Shown in pieces: positions 44,381 to 53,824 of a DNA stretch of 64,000 nt (positions are counted from its first letter, which is position 1; each line of letters starts with the position of its first letter). Made by a program: the position numbers and the translations under genes. The notes beneath the pieces are model-generated. The model was not told the origin of the DNA. It did not search any database and saw only the letters and a list, made by a program, of their open reading frames with translations. The stretch is from CADCVQ01 sp038260305 (GTDB lineage: Bacteria; Actinomycetota; Thermoleophilia; Solirubrobacterales; Solirubrobacteraceae), in the NCBI GenBank assembly GCA_038260305.1, contig JBBSNY010000002.1, positions 124,001-188,000 on the forward strand. The letters are read 5' to 3'.

Positions 44381-46063
44381 TTGCGCCCGAGGGCCACGTT
44401 CGTACGCGTCGCGTTCGTCGCGGCAGCGCTCGCGCTGCTGCTGACTCCGGTGAGCGCCGGGGCCGCATCGCCGTACACCGGTCGCCTGCTCGTGACGCTC
44501 GACCCGAACCAAGGCGGCGCGCGCGCCGCGTCGGCGCTCGCCCTCGACGGCGTCAAGCGTGACGGGGCGCAGGTCCCGCAGATCGACCTCGTTTCCGTGC
44601 GCCCGACCGGCGGCCGAGCGCTTGCCGCCGTTGCCTCGCTGCTACGCAGGCGCGACGGGGTGCGCCACGTCGAGCTCGAACGCCGCCACGAGCTGCGCTT
44701 CGTCCCCAACGACCCGGCGCTGACGACGCTCGAGACTGCCCCCGGCACCGCGCCGGGCACCACCCGCGAGTGGTGGGTCGCCCGCTCGAACCTGCCCGCC
44801 GCGTGGGACCTCGAGCGCGGCGACGGCGCGCTGGTCGCCGTCATCGACACCGGCATCGACTCCGGCCATCCGGACCTGGCCGGCAAGATCGCCGGTGCCA
44901 CCGACACCGATCCGACGCCCGGCGCCGGTGCCGCGACGGGCGACGAGAACGGCCACGGCACGCACGTCGCCTCGCTCGCCTGCGCCGCGGGCGACAACGG
45001 CGCCGGCATCGTCGGGGCCGGCCTGAACTGTCGCCTGCTCGTCTTCAAGTCAGACCTCGGCGACGGCTCGATCGCGCAGTCGATCGTGCAGGCCGCCGAC
45101 GCCGGCGCGGACGCGATCAACATGAGCTTCGGCAACAACGGCGCGACGCCCGCGGCGCGTGCGCTCACCGACGCGATCAAGTACGCGGCCGGCAAGGACG
45201 TCGTGCTCGTCGCCGCGGCCGCCGACCAGCCGGTCGAGGAGCAGGGCGATCCTGCAAACGTCCTGCAGCCGACCGGCAGCGGGCCGGACATCACCGCGGG
45301 ACTCGGGCTATCGGTCACCGCTGCGACCTTCGCCGACCAGCGCGCCTCCTTCGCCGGCCGCGGCTCGCAGATCTCGCTCGCCGCCTACGGCTCCTACGAC
45401 CCCGTGCTCGGTCCGGCCGGGCTGCTCGGGGCGTTCCCGGGGAACGTCACCGAGCTCGAGACCTCGGGCACGCTGTTCGATCCCAGAGCTGCGTGCAACT
45501 GCCGCACGCAGGTCGCGGGCGACAACCGCTACGCCTACCTGCAGGGCACGTCGATGGCCGCGCCGATCGTCGCCGGCATCGCCGCGCTCGGGCGTACGCT
45601 GAACCCCGACGCCCATGCCGCGGACATCATCCGCGCGCTCAAGCAGACCGCGACGCGCGCCGCGGGCACGAGCGACTGGTCGCCTGAGCTCGGCTGGGGG
45701 ATCGTCAACGCGGGCGCCGCACTGACCGCGATCGCGGCGATCGACCGGCGGCCGCCGACCTCGAAGTTGCGCGGACCGAAGCGGCTGCGGCAGGCGCGGA
45801 CGAGCACGCTGACGTGGTCGGGATCGGATCGGGCGCTGCCGAAGCTCACCGCCTCCGGCGTCGACTACTACGACGTCTACCGCGCGGCGAACAGATCGAA
45901 GACCTTCCGCCGCATCAAGCGCACGACGCGAAAGACCCTCAGGGTGAAGTTCAAGGCGGGCTCGCGCTACCGCTTCTACACGATCGCCGTCGACAAGGCC
46001 GGCAATCGCGAGGCGGTGCCGTCGAGGCCCGACCTCGTGACCCGCGTGGCCCGCGCTCGCTGA
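44381..46063 (+). CDS. Secreted S8 subtilisin-like serine protease
   Basis: The 560-residue exported protease has a signal peptide (to about residue 30) and an inhibitor-I9-like prodomain (about 30-125). The catalytic domain has triad D156 in VIDTGID, H192 in GHGTHVAS and S391 in GTSMAAP. A C-terminal fibronectin-like region carries YDVYRAANRSKTFRRI. No ATG or GTG is available; TTG 44381 is the only start that leaves a normal signal peptide. The frame to its left overlaps the MIP18 gene. Confidence 0.9.
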   Translation: MRPRATFVRVAFVAAALALLLTPVSAGAASPYTGRLLVTLDPNQGGARAASALALDGVKRDGAQVPQIDLVSVRPTGGRALAAVASLLRRRDGVRHVELERRHELRFVPNDPALTTLETAPGTAPGTTREWWVARSNLPAAWDLERGDGALVAVIDTGIDSGHPDLAGKIAGATDTDPTPGAGAATGDENGHGTHVASLACAAGDNGAGIVGAGLNCRLLVFKSDLGDGSIAQSIVQAADAGADAINMSFGNNGATPAARALTDAIKYAAGKDVVLVAAAADQPVEEQGDPANVLQPTGSGPDITAGLGLSVTAATFADQRASFAGRGSQISLAAYGSYDPVLGPAGLLGAFPGNVTELETSGTLFDPRAACNCRTQVAGDNRYAYLQGTSMAAPIVAGIAALGRTLNPDAHAADIIRALKQTATRAAGTSDWSPELGWGIVNAGAALTAIAAIDRRPPTSKLRGPKRLRQARTSTLTWSGSDRALPKLTASGVDYYDVYRAANRSKTFRRIKRTTRKTLRVKFKAGSRYRFYTIAVDKAGNREAVPSRPDLVTRVARAR

Positions 46064-46075
46064 GCGCCGAAGGCG

Positions 46076-47491
46076 TCAGGCGCCGGCGGTGGCATGCTGC
46101 GCGGCGAGCGCGACGAGCTCGGCGAGCGAGGCCTCGAGCGCCGCGGCGAGCTCGTCGAGGTCGTACATCGCGTCGTAGTCGCCGAGCAGCCCGAAGTCCA
46201 TGTTGCCGTCGTAGGACATGATCGCGATCGATAGCGCGTGGTTCTTCGGCAGGAAGGCGATCGGGAAGACCGCCCTCATCCTGCGGCCCTGGACGTAGAG
46301 CGGGAACTGCGGCCCGGGGACGTTCGTCACGAGCATGTTGAACAGGCGCGTCGAGAAGTTGATCCGCGACGCCTGCGCGAGGATGGTCGGCGGCGCGAAG
46401 TTCTGCACGTTGGAGAGGACCTCGGCGCCGATCGCCTGCTTGGACTCCTTCAGGTCGTCCATCGCGGCGCGCACGACCGCCAGCCGCGCGACCGGGTCCT
46501 CGACCCACACCGGCAGCGGCCCGCGCATCGCGGCGATCCTGTTGCCGGCGGCGCCGCGCTCGTCCTGCGTACGGATCGACACCGGCACGAGCGCCCGCAG
46601 CTCGAGGCCCTCCGTGCGCACGCGGCGCGACTGCAGCCACTGGCGCAGCGCGCCCGCGACGACGGTCAGGACGACGTCGTTGACGGTTCCGCCGAAGGCG
46701 TTCTTGACGGATTTGAAGTCGGCGAGCTTCGAGACGACGCCGGCGAAGCGGCGGTGCGGGCCGATCGGCACGTTCAGCGGCGTCTCGGGCGCGGGGTTGA
46801 GTCCCGCCCAGACGATTTCGCCGATGCCCTCGGCCGCGACGCGGGCCTCGTGCATCGCGCGCTCGGGCGTCTGCAGCGCCGCGAGCGCCTTCGCGGTCAT
46901 CGACGCCGACGCCTTCGCCATCCCGGCGACGCCGGCGCTCAGCAGCTCGACGGGGTTCGGATCGGTCTTGGGGACCCACGGGTCGAGGTCCTCGTCGATC
47001 GGTGTCGGCTCGGGGCCGAGGTCGAACAGGACCGTCGCGAGGTCGACGCCGGCGATGCCGTCGATCATCGCGTGATGGGCCTTCGTCAGCAGGCCGAAGC
47101 TGCCGTCGTCGAGGCCCTCGATGAGCCACATCTCCCACAGCGGCTTGGAGCGGTCGAGCTGCTGGGAGAAGACCCGCGCGCAGAGCTGCATGAGCTGCTC
47201 GTGGCTGCCGGGCGCGGGCAGCGCCGTGTTGTGGACGTGGTACTCGAGATTGAAGTCCGTGTCATCCGTCCACAGCGGGCGCCCGCTGTTCGCCGGCGGG
47301 TACGTCAGGCGCTGGCGGTAGCGCGGCACGAGATGCAGGCGCCGGCGGATCGAGTCGAGGAACTCGTCGTAGTCCGGGACCGGGCCCTCGGCGATGACGA
47401 GCGCGCCGACGTGCATGTGCGACTCCGGACCCTCCTGGTGCAGGAAGGAGGCGTCGATCGCCGTCAGTCGGTCGAGGTGTCTCGAGGGCAT
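46076..47491 (-). CDS. WS/DGAT wax ester synthase / diacylglycerol acyltransferase
   Basis: The 471-residue enzyme attaches acyl-CoA to a fatty alcohol or diacylglycerol for storage lipid. The active-site motif HHAMIDG is present (HHxxxDG, first His catalytic) along with the N-terminal LTAIDASFLHQEGPESHMHVG and NVPGPQFPLYVQGRRM, both typical of actinobacterial Tgs proteins. The ATG at 47491 precedes the family start; an earlier start adds 12 residues without homology. Confidence 0.93.
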   Translation of the reverse strand: MPSRHLDRLTAIDASFLHQEGPESHMHVGALVIAEGPVPDYDEFLDSIRRRLHLVPRYRQRLTYPPANSGRPLWTDDTDFNLEYHVHNTALPAPGSHEQLMQLCARVFSQQLDRSKPLWEMWLIEGLDDGSFGLLTKAHHAMIDGIAGVDLATVLFDLGPEPTPIDEDLDPWVPKTDPNPVELLSAGVAGMAKASASMTAKALAALQTPERAMHEARVAAEGIGEIVWAGLNPAPETPLNVPIGPHRRFAGVVSKLADFKSVKNAFGGTVNDVVLTVVAGALRQWLQSRRVRTEGLELRALVPVSIRTQDERGAAGNRIAAMRGPLPVWVEDPVARLAVVRAAMDDLKESKQAIGAEVLSNVQNFAPPTILAQASRINFSTRLFNMLVTNVPGPQFPLYVQGRRMRAVFPIAFLPKNHALSIAIMSYDGNMDFGLLGDYDAMYDLDELAAALEASLAELVALAAQHATAGA

Positions 47492-47586
47492 GCGAGGAGC
47501 GTAGATGGTTGATCGCACGACCGGCAACGGACGATCCGCGGGCCTGCCTGCGTGCCGACCTAGGACCGCCCCGTACGCTCTGGCGA

Positions 47587-48657
47587 ATGTCCGAGGGCGA
47601 GCGGCTGACCGACAAGACGATCCGCGGCCTTGCGCTGCTCGTCGCCGCGCAGGTGCTGGTCATCGCCGTGGTGCTGATCTGGGCGCTGTCGGGCTTCCCG
47701 CTGCCGGACGCGATCACGGGCGCGGGTGCCGCCACGACCGCCACGACCGCCACGACCGCCACGACCGCCACGACGGTACGCGCGCCCGCCGCGCCGGTCG
47801 CGGGCGTGAAGGCGGCCGCGGCCGGCGACATCGCCCCGCGGGCGACCGTCAACCGCTTCGACGGCCCGCGTGCCTTCGCGCTGCTGCGCGAGGAGGTACG
47901 CCGCTACGGCTGGCGCCCGGCGGGATCGTCGAATCTGCGTCGGCTCGCCGTGCGCCTGCGAGATCTGCTCCCCAACGGGCGCTTCGAGTCGATCCCCGGT
48001 CACCCCAAGCTGCGCAACGTCGTCGGCTTGATCCCCGGTCACGGTAAGGCGATCGTCCTCGGCGCGCACTACGACGTCGAATCGCATCCGACGGGCTTCG
48101 TCGGCGCCAACGACGGCGCCGCCGGCACGGCCGCCGCGGTCTGGCTCGCGCGGGCGCTGGCGCGGGCGCCGCGCACGCACGCCGACCGCCCCGTGCGGGT
48201 CGTGCTCTTCGACGGCGAGGAGGAGCCGCTGCAGCCGCCGGACTGCCTCGAGGACAGCCACTTCATCCAGTGCGCGCTGCGCGGCTCGAAGGCGTACGTC
48301 CGCCGCCACCGCTCCGAGGTGCAGAGCATGGTGCTGCTCGACTACATCGCCCAGCGCGACAACCTGAAGTTCGGGCGCGAGGGCAACTCCACAATCGACC
48401 TGTGGGCGCAGCTGCGAACGGCCGCGGCTGACGTCGGCGTCGGGGCGCTGTTCCCCGAGAGGGACGCACCGGTATCGATCATCGACGACCACTACTGGTT
48501 TGAGCAGGCGGGCATCCCTGCGATCGATCTCATCGATTTCGACTACCCGCCGCGCGACTCGCTGGGCGACACGCTTGACAAGGTCTCCGAGCGCAGCCTC
48601 GACGCCGTCGGCGAGGCGGTCTATCTCTACGTCGCGCGCCAACGACGCGCGGGCTGA
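47587..48657 (+). CDS. M28-family zinc peptidase, membrane anchored
   Basis: The 356-residue protein has a single N-terminal helix (about residues 15-37), then an Ala-Thr-Thr repeat linker, and an M28 aminopeptidase domain. Metal ligands appear in VLGAHYDVESHPTG (His, Asp), GANDGAAG (bridging Asp), LFDGEEEP (Glu) and IDDHYWFEQAGIPAIDLID (His). It resembles glutaminyl-peptide cyclotransferase-like M28 enzymes, which could cyclise N-terminal Gln. It acts outside the membrane. Confidence 0.85.
   Translation: MSEGERLTDKTIRGLALLVAAQVLVIAVVLIWALSGFPLPDAITGAGAATTATTATTATTATTVRAPAAPVAGVKAAAAGDIAPRATVNRFDGPRAFALLREEVRRYGWRPAGSSNLRRLAVRLRDLLPNGRFESIPGHPKLRNVVGLIPGHGKAIVLGAHYDVESHPTGFVGANDGAAGTAAAVWLARALARAPRTHADRPVRVVLFDGEEEPLQPPDCLEDSHFIQCALRGSKAYVRRHRSEVQSMVLLDYIAQRDNLKFGREGNSTIDLWAQLRTAAADVGVGALFPERDAPVSIIDDHYWFEQAGIPAIDLIDFDYPPRDSLGDTLDKVSERSLDAVGEAVYLYVARQRRAG
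47731..47775 (+). repeat. 9-bp tandem repeat (five units) in an M28 linker
   Basis: GCCACGACC is repeated four times, followed by GCCACGACG. In frame it encodes (Ala-Thr-Thr)5 just outside the membrane helix. Copy-number change would not break the frame. Confidence 0.9.
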
Positions 48658-48701
48658 GGAAGTCCGCCGGACCGCGACGGCTGATGCCTAGACTTCGAGG
48701 C

Positions 48702-49670
48702 ATGGCATTCATCGTCGAGAAGCTGCTGCTCGCCGCGCCGCGCGGCTACTGCGCGGGCGTCGACCGCGCCGTGCAGACCGTCGAGCGCGCGCTCGAGCTC
48801 TACGGCGCGCCGGTCTACGTGCGCAAGGAGATCGTCCACAACAAGCACGTCGTCGAGACGCTGCGCGAGCGTGGCGCGATCTTCGTCGACGAGATCGACG
48901 AGTCGATCCCCGCGGGCGCGACGACGGTCTTCTCGGCGCACGGCGTCTCGCCGGCGGTCCACGCCCACGCGGCCGAGCGTGGGCTGTCGACGATCGACGC
49001 GACATGCCCGCTCGTGACGAAGGTCCACGTCGAGGTCAAGAAGTTCGCCGCCGACGGCTACACGATCGTGCTCATCGGTCACGACGGCCACGAGGAGGTC
49101 GAGGGCACGATGGGCGAGGCGCCCGAGCGCGTCGTGCTCGTGCAGAGCGAGGCCGACGTCGAGGCGCTCGAGGTCGACGATCCCAGCCGCGTCGCGTTCG
49201 TCTCGCAGACGACGCTGTCGGTCGACGAGACGCGCACGATCATCGCCCGGCTGCGCGAGAAGTTCCCGCAGATCACGGGTCCGCGCACCGACGACATCTG
49301 CTACGCGACGACGAACCGCCAGTCGGCCGTCAAGCAGATGGCCGCATCATGCGACCTGCTGCTCGTCATCGGCTCGCGCAACTCGTCGAACTCGCTGCGC
49401 CTCGTCGACGTCGCCCGCGACATGGGCACCGAGTCACATCTCATCGACAACGAGACGCAGGTCGAGGAGGCGTGGCTGGAGGGCAAGCGCGTCGTCGGCA
49501 TCTCGTCGGGGGCCAGCGCCCCGGAGGTGCTCGTGCAGCGGCTTGTCGCGTTCTTCACCGACCGCGGCGTGCAGGACGTCTCAGAGTTCGAGGTCATGCG
49601 CGAGGACGTGCGCTTCATGCTGCCCAAGCGCATCCGCGTCGACCTCGCCGCGCAGGCGGAACACGCGTAA
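48702..49670 (+). CDS. ispH: 4-hydroxy-3-methylbut-2-enyl diphosphate reductase
   Basis: Last step of the MEP isoprenoid pathway, making IPP and DMAPP. The three iron-sulfur ligands C17 (GYCAGV), C103 (DATCPLV) and C201 (DDICYAT) are all present, as are H50 (VHNKHVV), H81 (SAHGVSP) and EGTMGE. The 322 residues equal the family length. ATG 48702 places the family N-terminus correctly. It supplies the polyprenyl carriers used by the glycosyltransferases at 33908-39368. Confidence 0.97.
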   Translation: MAFIVEKLLLAAPRGYCAGVDRAVQTVERALELYGAPVYVRKEIVHNKHVVETLRERGAIFVDEIDESIPAGATTVFSAHGVSPAVHAHAAERGLSTIDATCPLVTKVHVEVKKFAADGYTIVLIGHDGHEEVEGTMGEAPERVVLVQSEADVEALEVDDPSRVAFVSQTTLSVDETRTIIARLREKFPQITGPRTDDICYATTNRQSAVKQMAASCDLLLVIGSRNSSNSLRLVDVARDMGTESHLIDNETQVEEAWLEGKRVVGISSGASAPEVLVQRLVAFFTDRGVQDVSEFEVMREDVRFMLPKRIRVDLAAQAEHA

Positions 49671-49692
49671 CGCGCCAGGCCCAGGCCCGGCC

Positions 49693-50034
49693 CTACCGCT
49701 GCGGGGGAGGTCCGAAGGACCTCGGCGGTGGCGCGACCCACGGCTTGGCGGGCGGCGGCGGGTTCTCGTCGAGCCAGCGCTTGGCGGCGGTCGTCGCCTC
49801 GGTCGCGATCGCCGACCACTCGGTGCCGCGCGCCGGGCGCTGCATGACGCCAACGTCCGAGAGCGTGAGCACGATCGACTCCAGCGGGCTGCTGCAGTAC
49901 GACCACGGCTCCGGGAATGGATCCCCGACCGCCGCGTTGGCGACCCACTCGATGAGCCGGCGATCGCTCGCCGACGGCTCGATGCGCGCGCTGCGCTGCG
50001 GGTTTGCGTGCGTCCAGACCTTGCTCGCGTCCAT
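49693..50034 (-). CDS. Hypothetical acidic protein
   Basis: The 113-residue protein MDASKVWTHANPQRSARIEPSAS-like N-terminus has no signal peptide or membrane helix. Its last 20 residues are Pro-rich (NPPPPAKPWVAPPPR). WTH, EPWSYCSSPLES and TEATTAAKRWLDENP segments are visible, but no family is recognised. It converges on ispH with 22 bp between the stops. Confidence 0.6.
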   Translation of the reverse strand: MDASKVWTHANPQRSARIEPSASDRRLIEWVANAAVGDPFPEPWSYCSSPLESIVLTLSDVGVMQRPARGTEWSAIATEATTAAKRWLDENPPPPAKPWVAPPPRSFGPPPQR

Positions 50035-50103
50035 AGCGTCCAGCATCGCACACGGGTGGGCGGGCGGGTGGGTGGGCTCGCAGTGACGTAGCCTGCGCCG
50101 CCC

Positions 50104-51222
50104 ATGCGCACGCTCGTCATCTCCGATCTGCACCTCGGAGTTCGCACGGGCGCGGACGTGCTGAGCCGTCCGCAGGCGCTCGACGTCCTGTGCTCGCGCC
50201 TGCAGGGTGTCGACCGGCTCGTCCTGCTCGGCGACACGCTCGAGCTGCGTCACGGTCCCGCCCGTGACGCGCTTGCCGCAGCCGAGCCGGTCATGCGCGC
50301 GATCGGCGACGCGCTCGGCGCCGGCGCCACCGTCACGATCCTCGCCGGCAACCACGACCACGCGCTCGTCGCCGGCTGGCTGGACTGGCGCGGCCGTCGG
50401 GAGCAGCCCCAGCCGCTGGCGCCCGACGAGCGCGCCGCGCCGCAGCGCAGCTCATGGCTGACCAAGCGCCTTGCGGGCTGGCTCGCCCCGGCAAGCGTCG
50501 AGGTCGCCTACCCGGGCGTCTGGCTGCGCGACGACGTCTACGCGATGCACGGCCACTACCTCGACATGCACTGCGAGATCCCGACGCTCGAGGTGCTCGC
50601 CGGGCGCGCAATGGCGCGGATCGTCGGCGGCGTCCCGGCGCGCGCCGTGCCCGACGACTACGAAGCCCTGCTCGCGCCGATCTACGCGTGGATTCACTCC
50701 AGCGCGCAGCGAACCTCCGCGCGGCGGCGCGCGGCCGGCGGCAGCGGCGCCGCGCTGAAGGTCTGGGGCGCGCTGGAGGGCGGCTCGGGGCGCCGCCGCC
50801 GCCCGAGCCGAGTCGCGGTCCGCGCTGGCTTTCGCGCGGCCGTGGCTACGGCGAACGCGGCCGGCCTCGGCCCGCTGCGGCCCCAGATCGACGGCCCGCA
50901 GATGCGTCGCGCCGGCCTCGCGGGCATCGCCGAGGCCGCGCGCCGTCTGGGCCTCGCGCCCGCGCATCTCATCTTCGGGCACACGCATCGAACCGGCATG
51001 CTCGAAGGCGACGAGCCGGGGGAGTGGCGCAGCGCTGCGACGCGCCTGCACAACGCCGGCTGCTGGGTCTTCGAGACGCACTTCATGGGCCGCTCGACGT
51101 GGGCGCAGAACCCGTACTGGCCGGGCGGCGCGATCGCGATCGACGACGACGGCCCGCCGCGGCTGGAGCGGCTGCTCGGCGAGCTCTCCGCCGACGTGCT
51201 ACGCGGCCCGGGCGGACGCTGA
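50104..51222 (+). CDS. Calcineurin-like metallophosphoesterase
   Basis: The 372-residue phosphoesterase has all five family blocks: SDLHLG (D-x-H), LLGDTLE, AGNHDHAL, AMHGHYLD and IFGHTHRTGM. It resembles UDP-2,3-diacylglucosamine hydrolase-like or nucleotide phosphoesterases. No signal peptide. The C-terminal half includes an inserted 110-residue region between the fourth and fifth blocks. Confidence 0.88.
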   Translation: MRTLVISDLHLGVRTGADVLSRPQALDVLCSRLQGVDRLVLLGDTLELRHGPARDALAAAEPVMRAIGDALGAGATVTILAGNHDHALVAGWLDWRGRREQPQPLAPDERAAPQRSSWLTKRLAGWLAPASVEVAYPGVWLRDDVYAMHGHYLDMHCEIPTLEVLAGRAMARIVGGVPARAVPDDYEALLAPIYAWIHSSAQRTSARRRAAGGSGAALKVWGALEGGSGRRRRPSRVAVRAGFRAAVATANAAGLGPLRPQIDGPQMRRAGLAGIAEAARRLGLAPAHLIFGHTHRTGMLEGDEPGEWRSAATRLHNAGCWVFETHFMGRSTWAQNPYWPGGAIAIDDDGPPRLERLLGELSADVLRGPGGR

Positions 51223-51229
51223 GCTGCCG

Positions 51230-51961
51230 TCAGGCGACGACGCCGGGCGTGAACTGGACGGCGTGGCAGACGACGCCGTCGCCGATCTCGAGCGCGAGCT
51301 CGCCCTCGGTATGGCCGTCGTGCTCGACGAGCGCGAAGCAGCCGGAGTGCCCGACCGCGATCTCGGCTCCGTTGGCGCGGATGACCGGCGCCGGCGCGTC
51401 GGCAGGCGCAGTGCGCTCGAGCACGGCCCACACCTCGCCGGCCTCGTAGCGACCCGACCACGGGCCCGCCTGGTCGTCGGTCTGCGCCGCCAGCGGCGCG
51501 CCGGGGACGTCCTCGGGGCGGATCGGCCTGACCGGCTCGAACGTCTCGCCAAGCAGCTCGCAGATCTCCGCCTCGGTCTCCTCGTAGGCGCCCTCGCCGG
51601 CGTGCGTCGAGAAGAGGCGCAGGCGCTGGTCGAAGAGGTAGCGCGCCGGCCAGACCTCGTTGCCGTAGTCGCGCCAGAGCCTGAAGTCGGCGTCGATGAC
51701 GACGGGATGCTCGATCCCCAGCCGCGCCACGGCCGCTCGCACCTCGGCCGCGTCGCGCGATGGCGGGTAGCCGCCCGCAAGGGCGGAGATCACGCGCAGC
51801 CCCAGCGCCGCGTAGCGCGTGTGCCAGGCCTGCACGTAGGGCAAGGTGCGCAGGGAGTTGCAGCGACAGAAGTCCCAGAACTCGACGAGCACGGGCCGCC
51901 CGAGCTGCTGGTCCATGCGCAGGCTCGCGACGTTCACCCACTCGAGGTCGGGCGGGATCAT
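51230..51961 (-). CDS. Thioredoxin-fold protein with a CxC site
   Basis: The 243-residue product starts with a thioredoxin-like domain (residues 1-120). The active-site region reads FWDFCRCNSLRTLPYVQAW; DipZ/TlpA-like relatives have C-x-x-C-LRTLPY here. C32 and C34 form CxC, and the usual second Cys is Ser, so redox chemistry may be altered. A C-terminal domain of about 100 residues resembles the DipZ carbohydrate-binding-like part. Start is ATG 51961; a TTG at 52003 adds 14 residues. Confidence 0.75.
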   Translation of the reverse strand: MIPPDLEWVNVASLRMDQQLGRPVLVEFWDFCRCNSLRTLPYVQAWHTRYAALGLRVISALAGGYPPSRDAAEVRAAVARLGIEHPVVIDADFRLWRDYGNEVWPARYLFDQRLRLFSTHAGEGAYEETEAEICELLGETFEPVRPIRPEDVPGAPLAAQTDDQAGPWSGRYEAGEVWAVLERTAPADAPAPVIRANGAEIAVGHSGCFALVEHDGHTEGELALEIGDGVVCHAVQFTPGVVA

Positions 51962-52065
51962 CGGGGCGCTGAGCGTGTCGACCGGTGCGCGCAAGGTCGG
52001 CAACGTAGCAGCGTGCCGCTGGCGGTCCGGCGCGGTCTCGGTGCCCGCTTCCTAGACTGCCGCGC

Positions 52066-53484
52066 ATGAACCGACGCCGCCTGTTCGCCGCCGTCATGGT
52101 GGCGATCGGCGCGCTTGTCGTGCTGCCGCAGGCCGCGGTCGCCCACGGCCTCGTCGGCCGCGAGGACCTGCCGATCCCGAAATGGCTGTTCGGCTGGGCG
52201 GCGACGGTGGTCCTCGTCGCTTCGTTCGTCGGCCTCGCGGTCCTGTGGCCGAAGCCGCGCCTCGAGCAGGCGTCCGAGAAGCGCTGGTTCGCCGTCCCGC
52301 GGCTGCTGGACCCGCTCTGCGGCCTGATCGGCGTCGGGACCTTCGTGCTGCTCATCTACGCCGGCTTCAACGGCTCGCAGACCGCCACGAACAACATCAC
52401 CCCGACGTTCGTCTTCGTGATCTTCTGGGTCGGCGTCCCGGTCCTGAGCCTGCTCGTCGGCGACGCCTTCAAGGTCTTCAACCCGTGGCTGGCGATCGCG
52501 CGCGCGGCCGCCGCGATCGCGTCGAAGGTCAGCCGCAACGGGCTGCCGGAGCCGATGGCCTACCCCGCGGCGCTCGGGCGCTGGCCCGCGGCGGCCGGGA
52601 TCCTCGCGTTCGCGTGGGTCGAGCTCGTCTACTCCGGTCGCGCCGACCCCAGCCATCTCGCGGTGCTGATCCTCGCCTACGCGGCGGTGCAGTTCGTCGG
52701 GATGGCGCTCTACGGCACGGAGGCCTGGAATCGCTACGGCGACGCGTTCGGCGTCTACTTCGGGCTCTTCGCGCGCCTGTCCGCCCTGCGCTGGGAGGGC
52801 GGGGTCGCGTACCGGCGGATGGCACTCAGCGGCCTGACCTCGCTCGACGCCGTCCCCGGCACGGTCGCGCTCGCCTGCACGATGATCGGCACGACGTCGT
52901 TCGACGGCTTCTCGGCCGGCCCGGCGTGGGGCGAGATCGCTCCACGCATGACCGACTCGCTGCGCAACGTCGGCTTCAGCCAGGCGACGGGGCTGGAGAT
53001 CGCGTACACGCTCGGGCTCGTCATCGTCGTCTCGCTCGTGGCGGGCCTGTACCGCCTCGGCGTCGTCGGGATGCGCAACGCGAGCAACACCGACGAGCCG
53101 ACCGACAAGCTCGCCGCGCGCTTCGCGCACACGCTGATCCCGATCGCGCTCGCGTACGTCGTCGCGCACTACTTCTCGCTGCTCGGGTACCAGGGCCAGG
53201 CGATGTTCTACCTCGTGTCCGACCCGCTCGGCAGCGGCGCGAACATCTTCGGCACCTCGCAGGCGACGATCGACTACACGTTCATCTCCGCGACGGGGAT
53301 CTGGTACGTCCAGGTCGCCGCGCTCCTCGCCGGCCACGTCTGCGGCCTGATCCTGGCGCACGACCGCGCGCTGATCACGTTCAAGGACGGTCGGGCGGCG
53401 ACCCGTTCGCAATACTGGATGCTCGCCGTGATGATCGCCTTCACCTCCCTAGGCCTGTGGCTGCTGTCGGCGGCCAACTCGTGA
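52066..53484 (+). CDS. Polytopic membrane protein of the 'fenitrothion hydrolase' type
   Basis: The 472-residue protein has about 11-12 hydrophobic segments and a signal-like N-terminus cut near VAHGLV. Homologues I recall in actinobacteria are often labelled fenitrothion hydrolase after FedA-like proteins, without evidence for that activity here. GDAFKVFNPWLAIARA and HYFSLLGYQGQAMFYL look conserved. It overlaps a 61-residue membrane protein (GTGA) and may form a complex with it. Confidence 0.65.
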   Translation: MNRRRLFAAVMVAIGALVVLPQAAVAHGLVGREDLPIPKWLFGWAATVVLVASFVGLAVLWPKPRLEQASEKRWFAVPRLLDPLCGLIGVGTFVLLIYAGFNGSQTATNNITPTFVFVIFWVGVPVLSLLVGDAFKVFNPWLAIARAAAAIASKVSRNGLPEPMAYPAALGRWPAAAGILAFAWVELVYSGRADPSHLAVLILAYAAVQFVGMALYGTEAWNRYGDAFGVYFGLFARLSALRWEGGVAYRRMALSGLTSLDAVPGTVALACTMIGTTSFDGFSAGPAWGEIAPRMTDSLRNVGFSQATGLEIAYTLGLVIVVSLVAGLYRLGVVGMRNASNTDEPTDKLAARFAHTLIPIALAYVVAHYFSLLGYQGQAMFYLVSDPLGSGANIFGTSQATIDYTFISATGIWYVQVAALLAGHVCGLILAHDRALITFKDGRAATRSQYWMLAVMIAFTSLGLWLLSAANS

Positions 53485-53666
53485 GCGCGCTGCCGATCGC
53501 GCACGCCGGGCACTGGATCACCGGCCTGCTGTACCTCGTGCCGCTCGTCCTCGTCGTCGGGATGTTGATGGTCACGGCGCGCCGCGACCGCCGCGCGGAG
53601 GCCGCCGAGATCGCGGCCGACGGGCCGCCACAGGACGCGCCGCCCGACGAGCCCTCGGCGCCCTAG
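53481..53666 (+). CDS. Small single-helix membrane protein
   Basis: The 61-residue protein has one hydrophobic helix (about residues 12-32, GLLYLVPLVLVVGMLMV) and a basic then acidic cytoplasmic tail. GTG start overlaps the stop of the large membrane protein, so it is probably a subunit of it. Its stop codon TAG sits in the CCTAG that may be a target-site copy of the adjacent repeat element. Confidence 0.75.
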   Translation: MSALPIAHAGHWITGLLYLVPLVLVVGMLMVTARRDRRAEAAEIAADGPPQDAPPDEPSAP

Positions 53667-53824
53667 GAAGTGTCACTGAACAAGATGTGGCGATCGGGGT
53701 GCCGGATCGTGGATGCCAGGGGCCGCGCGCGAGCGCAGGCGAGCGCCAGCCCGTCGAGCATCGCGAGTGGCGCATGGCGCCGCGAGACGGTGCACCGAGC
53801 CCGCAGCTTGTTCATTGACGCTGA
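53667..53824. mobile_element. Possible miniature inverted-repeat element (MITE)
   Basis: The 182-bp gap after the small membrane gene contains near-perfect terminal inverted repeats. GTCACTGAACAAG (53672-53684) matches the reverse complement of CTTGTTCATTGAC (53807-53819) in 12 of 13 positions; extending both ends gives about 18 of 22. CCTAG flanks both sides (53662-53666, 53825-53829), a candidate 5-bp target duplication. CTAG is rare in such GC-rich DNA. No transposase fits in 158 bp. Confidence 0.45.
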
